NCBI GenBank assembly: GCA_963724825.1
Contig: CAVRWT010000005.1
Location: forward strand, 186,001 to 250,000
Reading direction: 5' to 3'
Length of the DNA: 64,000 nt
Source: JALYNX01 sp963724825
GTDB lineage: Bacteria; Actinomycetota; Acidimicrobiia; Spongiisociales; ZC4RG35
In this document: one piece after another, positions 63,312 through 64,000 of the stretch
Layout of the letters: every line of letters begins with the position of its first letter
How positions within the stretch are numbered: the stretch's first letter is position 1
Position numbers and translations under genes: made by a program
The notes under the pieces: model-generated
What the model was told of the DNA's origin: nothing
Database searches by the model: none
What the model saw: the letters and a program-made list of their open reading frames with translations, nothing else

Positions 63312-64000
63312 CACTCCTCCTCGTAAACCACCTGCCCGCCCACAACGGTCATCGCGACCTTTGCATCTCGAATCGGCCCGGTCTGAAACGGATCTCGATC
63401 GAGAACCACGAGATCGGCGAGCATACCCACGGCGACCGTCCCCGAGTCGGCCTCACGGTGGTTTACCCAAGCCGAGCCTGAGGTGAACCCGGCGAGGGCG
63501 TCGAGCAGAGTGATGCGCTCCTCAGGGTTGAGCGGCGGATGGCCCGGCTCGGCCCAATTCAGCCGATTGACCGCCACGTCGCTCTGAGCCAGGACATTGG
63601 CGGTCGAGACCGCCCAGTCCGAGCCCATCGCCAAGGTGGCGCCGGCGCGCAGGAGGCTTCCGAACGGGTATTGCCACATCGTTCGCACCGGGCCGAGGAA
63701 GGGCTGGGTCAATTCGAGCTGGTCCTGGCCGTTGCCCGCCCAGAGAGCCTGGGCGCTGACCGCAACGCCCAGTTGTTTGAAACGATGGAGGTCATCGGGA
63801 TGGATCACCTGAACGTGGCAAATCGTGTGTCTCGCCGATGACCAGCCGTTGGCCTTTCGCGCCGCCTCGACCGCATCGAGTGAGTTGCGAACCGCGGCGT
63901 CACCGATCGCGTGGAAATGACAGGAGAGACCCCGCCCATCGAGGCCGACGACAATCGCCTTCAGCTCCTCGGGATCGATGAAGTCGATCCCGCGAGTGCC
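63311..64000 (-). CDS. Amidohydrolase family 3 (YtcJ-like), N-terminus outside window
   Basis: C-terminal 229 residues of a metal-dependent amidohydrolase. SCHFHAIGDAAVRNSLDAVE and CHVQVIHPDDLHRFKQLGVA contain conserved His residues; LLRAGATLAMGSDWAVSTAN has the metal Asp, and ADLVVLDRDPFQ ends the barrel. The family hydrolyses C-N bonds in diverse amides and cyclic amides. It heads the pot run, so a nitrogen-compound substrate related to polyamines is plausible, not shown. Open to the window edge. Confidence 0.88.
   Translation of the reverse strand, partial: GTRGIDFIDPEELKAIVVGLDGRGLSCHFHAIGDAAVRNSLDAVEAARKANGWSSARHTICHVQVIHPDDLHRFKQLGVAVSAQALWAGNGQDQLELTQPFLGPVRTMWQYPFGSLLRAGATLAMGSDWAVSTANVLAQSDVAVNRLNWAEPGHPPLNPEERITLLDALAGFTSGSAWVNHREADSGTVAVGMLADLVVLDRDPFQTGPIRDAKVAMTVVGGQVVYEEE

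Overview
The window is high-GC DNA from an actinomycete-type bacterium. Markers are a WhiB1-like regulator, a DUF3107 protein, a Glp/GLPR-like gene pair beside galU, L31 of the zinc type, GTG/TTG starts and many 1-4 nt gene overlaps. A deep-branching actinobacterial lineage such as Acidimicrobiia is plausible, but no rRNA or marker tree supports that here. There is no phage or plasmid backbone; most genes are housekeeping, with accessory stretches at about 24-29 kb, 35-41 kb and 47-54 kb.

Layout: 1-5.2 kb holds prfA, a DUF1385 gene, rpmE, rho, thrC and tRNA-Arg. From 5.4 to 13.2 kb come Ku and a stand-alone ATP-dependent ligase, yqeY, a glycerophosphodiesterase, whiB1 with a perfect CRP-type palindrome, a LysM protein, a sugar dehydrogenase, prs, glmU and tRNA-Gln with a broken second copy. 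From 13.5 to 21.2 kb come an ABC exporter, ispE-rsmA-tatD, an AbrB-like regulator, rsmI, a DUF192 gene and a lipoprotein protease. A 1075-residue MerR-like/cyclase/NHL/multi-membrane protein lies at 21.2-24.5 kb.

From 25 to 35.2 kb is an L-arabinose locus: a ytfQ-ytfR-ytfT-yjfF-type ABC importer, araA, araD, araB and a divergent LacI-family regulator. Two near-identical palindromic operators sit before araB and before the importer, so one repressor probably controls uptake and catabolism together. From 37.1 to 41.0 kb a SulP transporter and a second class III cyclase are bracketed by tRNA-Ala and a copy of its 3' half, which looks like the footprint of a tRNA-targeted insertion.

From 41.2 to 45.4 kb an operon-like run carries plsY, galU, a MoeA/gephyrin homologue, moaC, a GLPR-like membrane protein and a translin-family gene. 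From 45.5 to 50.4 kb come a FmdB-type protein, a SAF protein, uppP, dapB, and an ECF sigma/anti-sigma pair. From 50.5 to 64 kb is an amine-related region: a class III aminotransferase, an aldehyde dehydrogenase, an agmatinase-type ureohydrolase and a complete spermidine/putrescine-type importer (potABCD) with an amidohydrolase.

Two features cut across the window. First, about 30 single-base frameshifts interrupt otherwise well-conserved genes, including the essential rpmE, rho, dapB and uppP. These are most simply uncorrected sequencing errors, often an extra G in a short G run, so broken genes are annotated as genes. Second, a dispersed palindromic element of about 60 bp occurs at 5.35, 47.2, 53.8 (inverted pair) and 56.5 kb. 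Three of these loci are junctions of convergent genes, and in two cases the element is read as the C-terminal tail of a protein.
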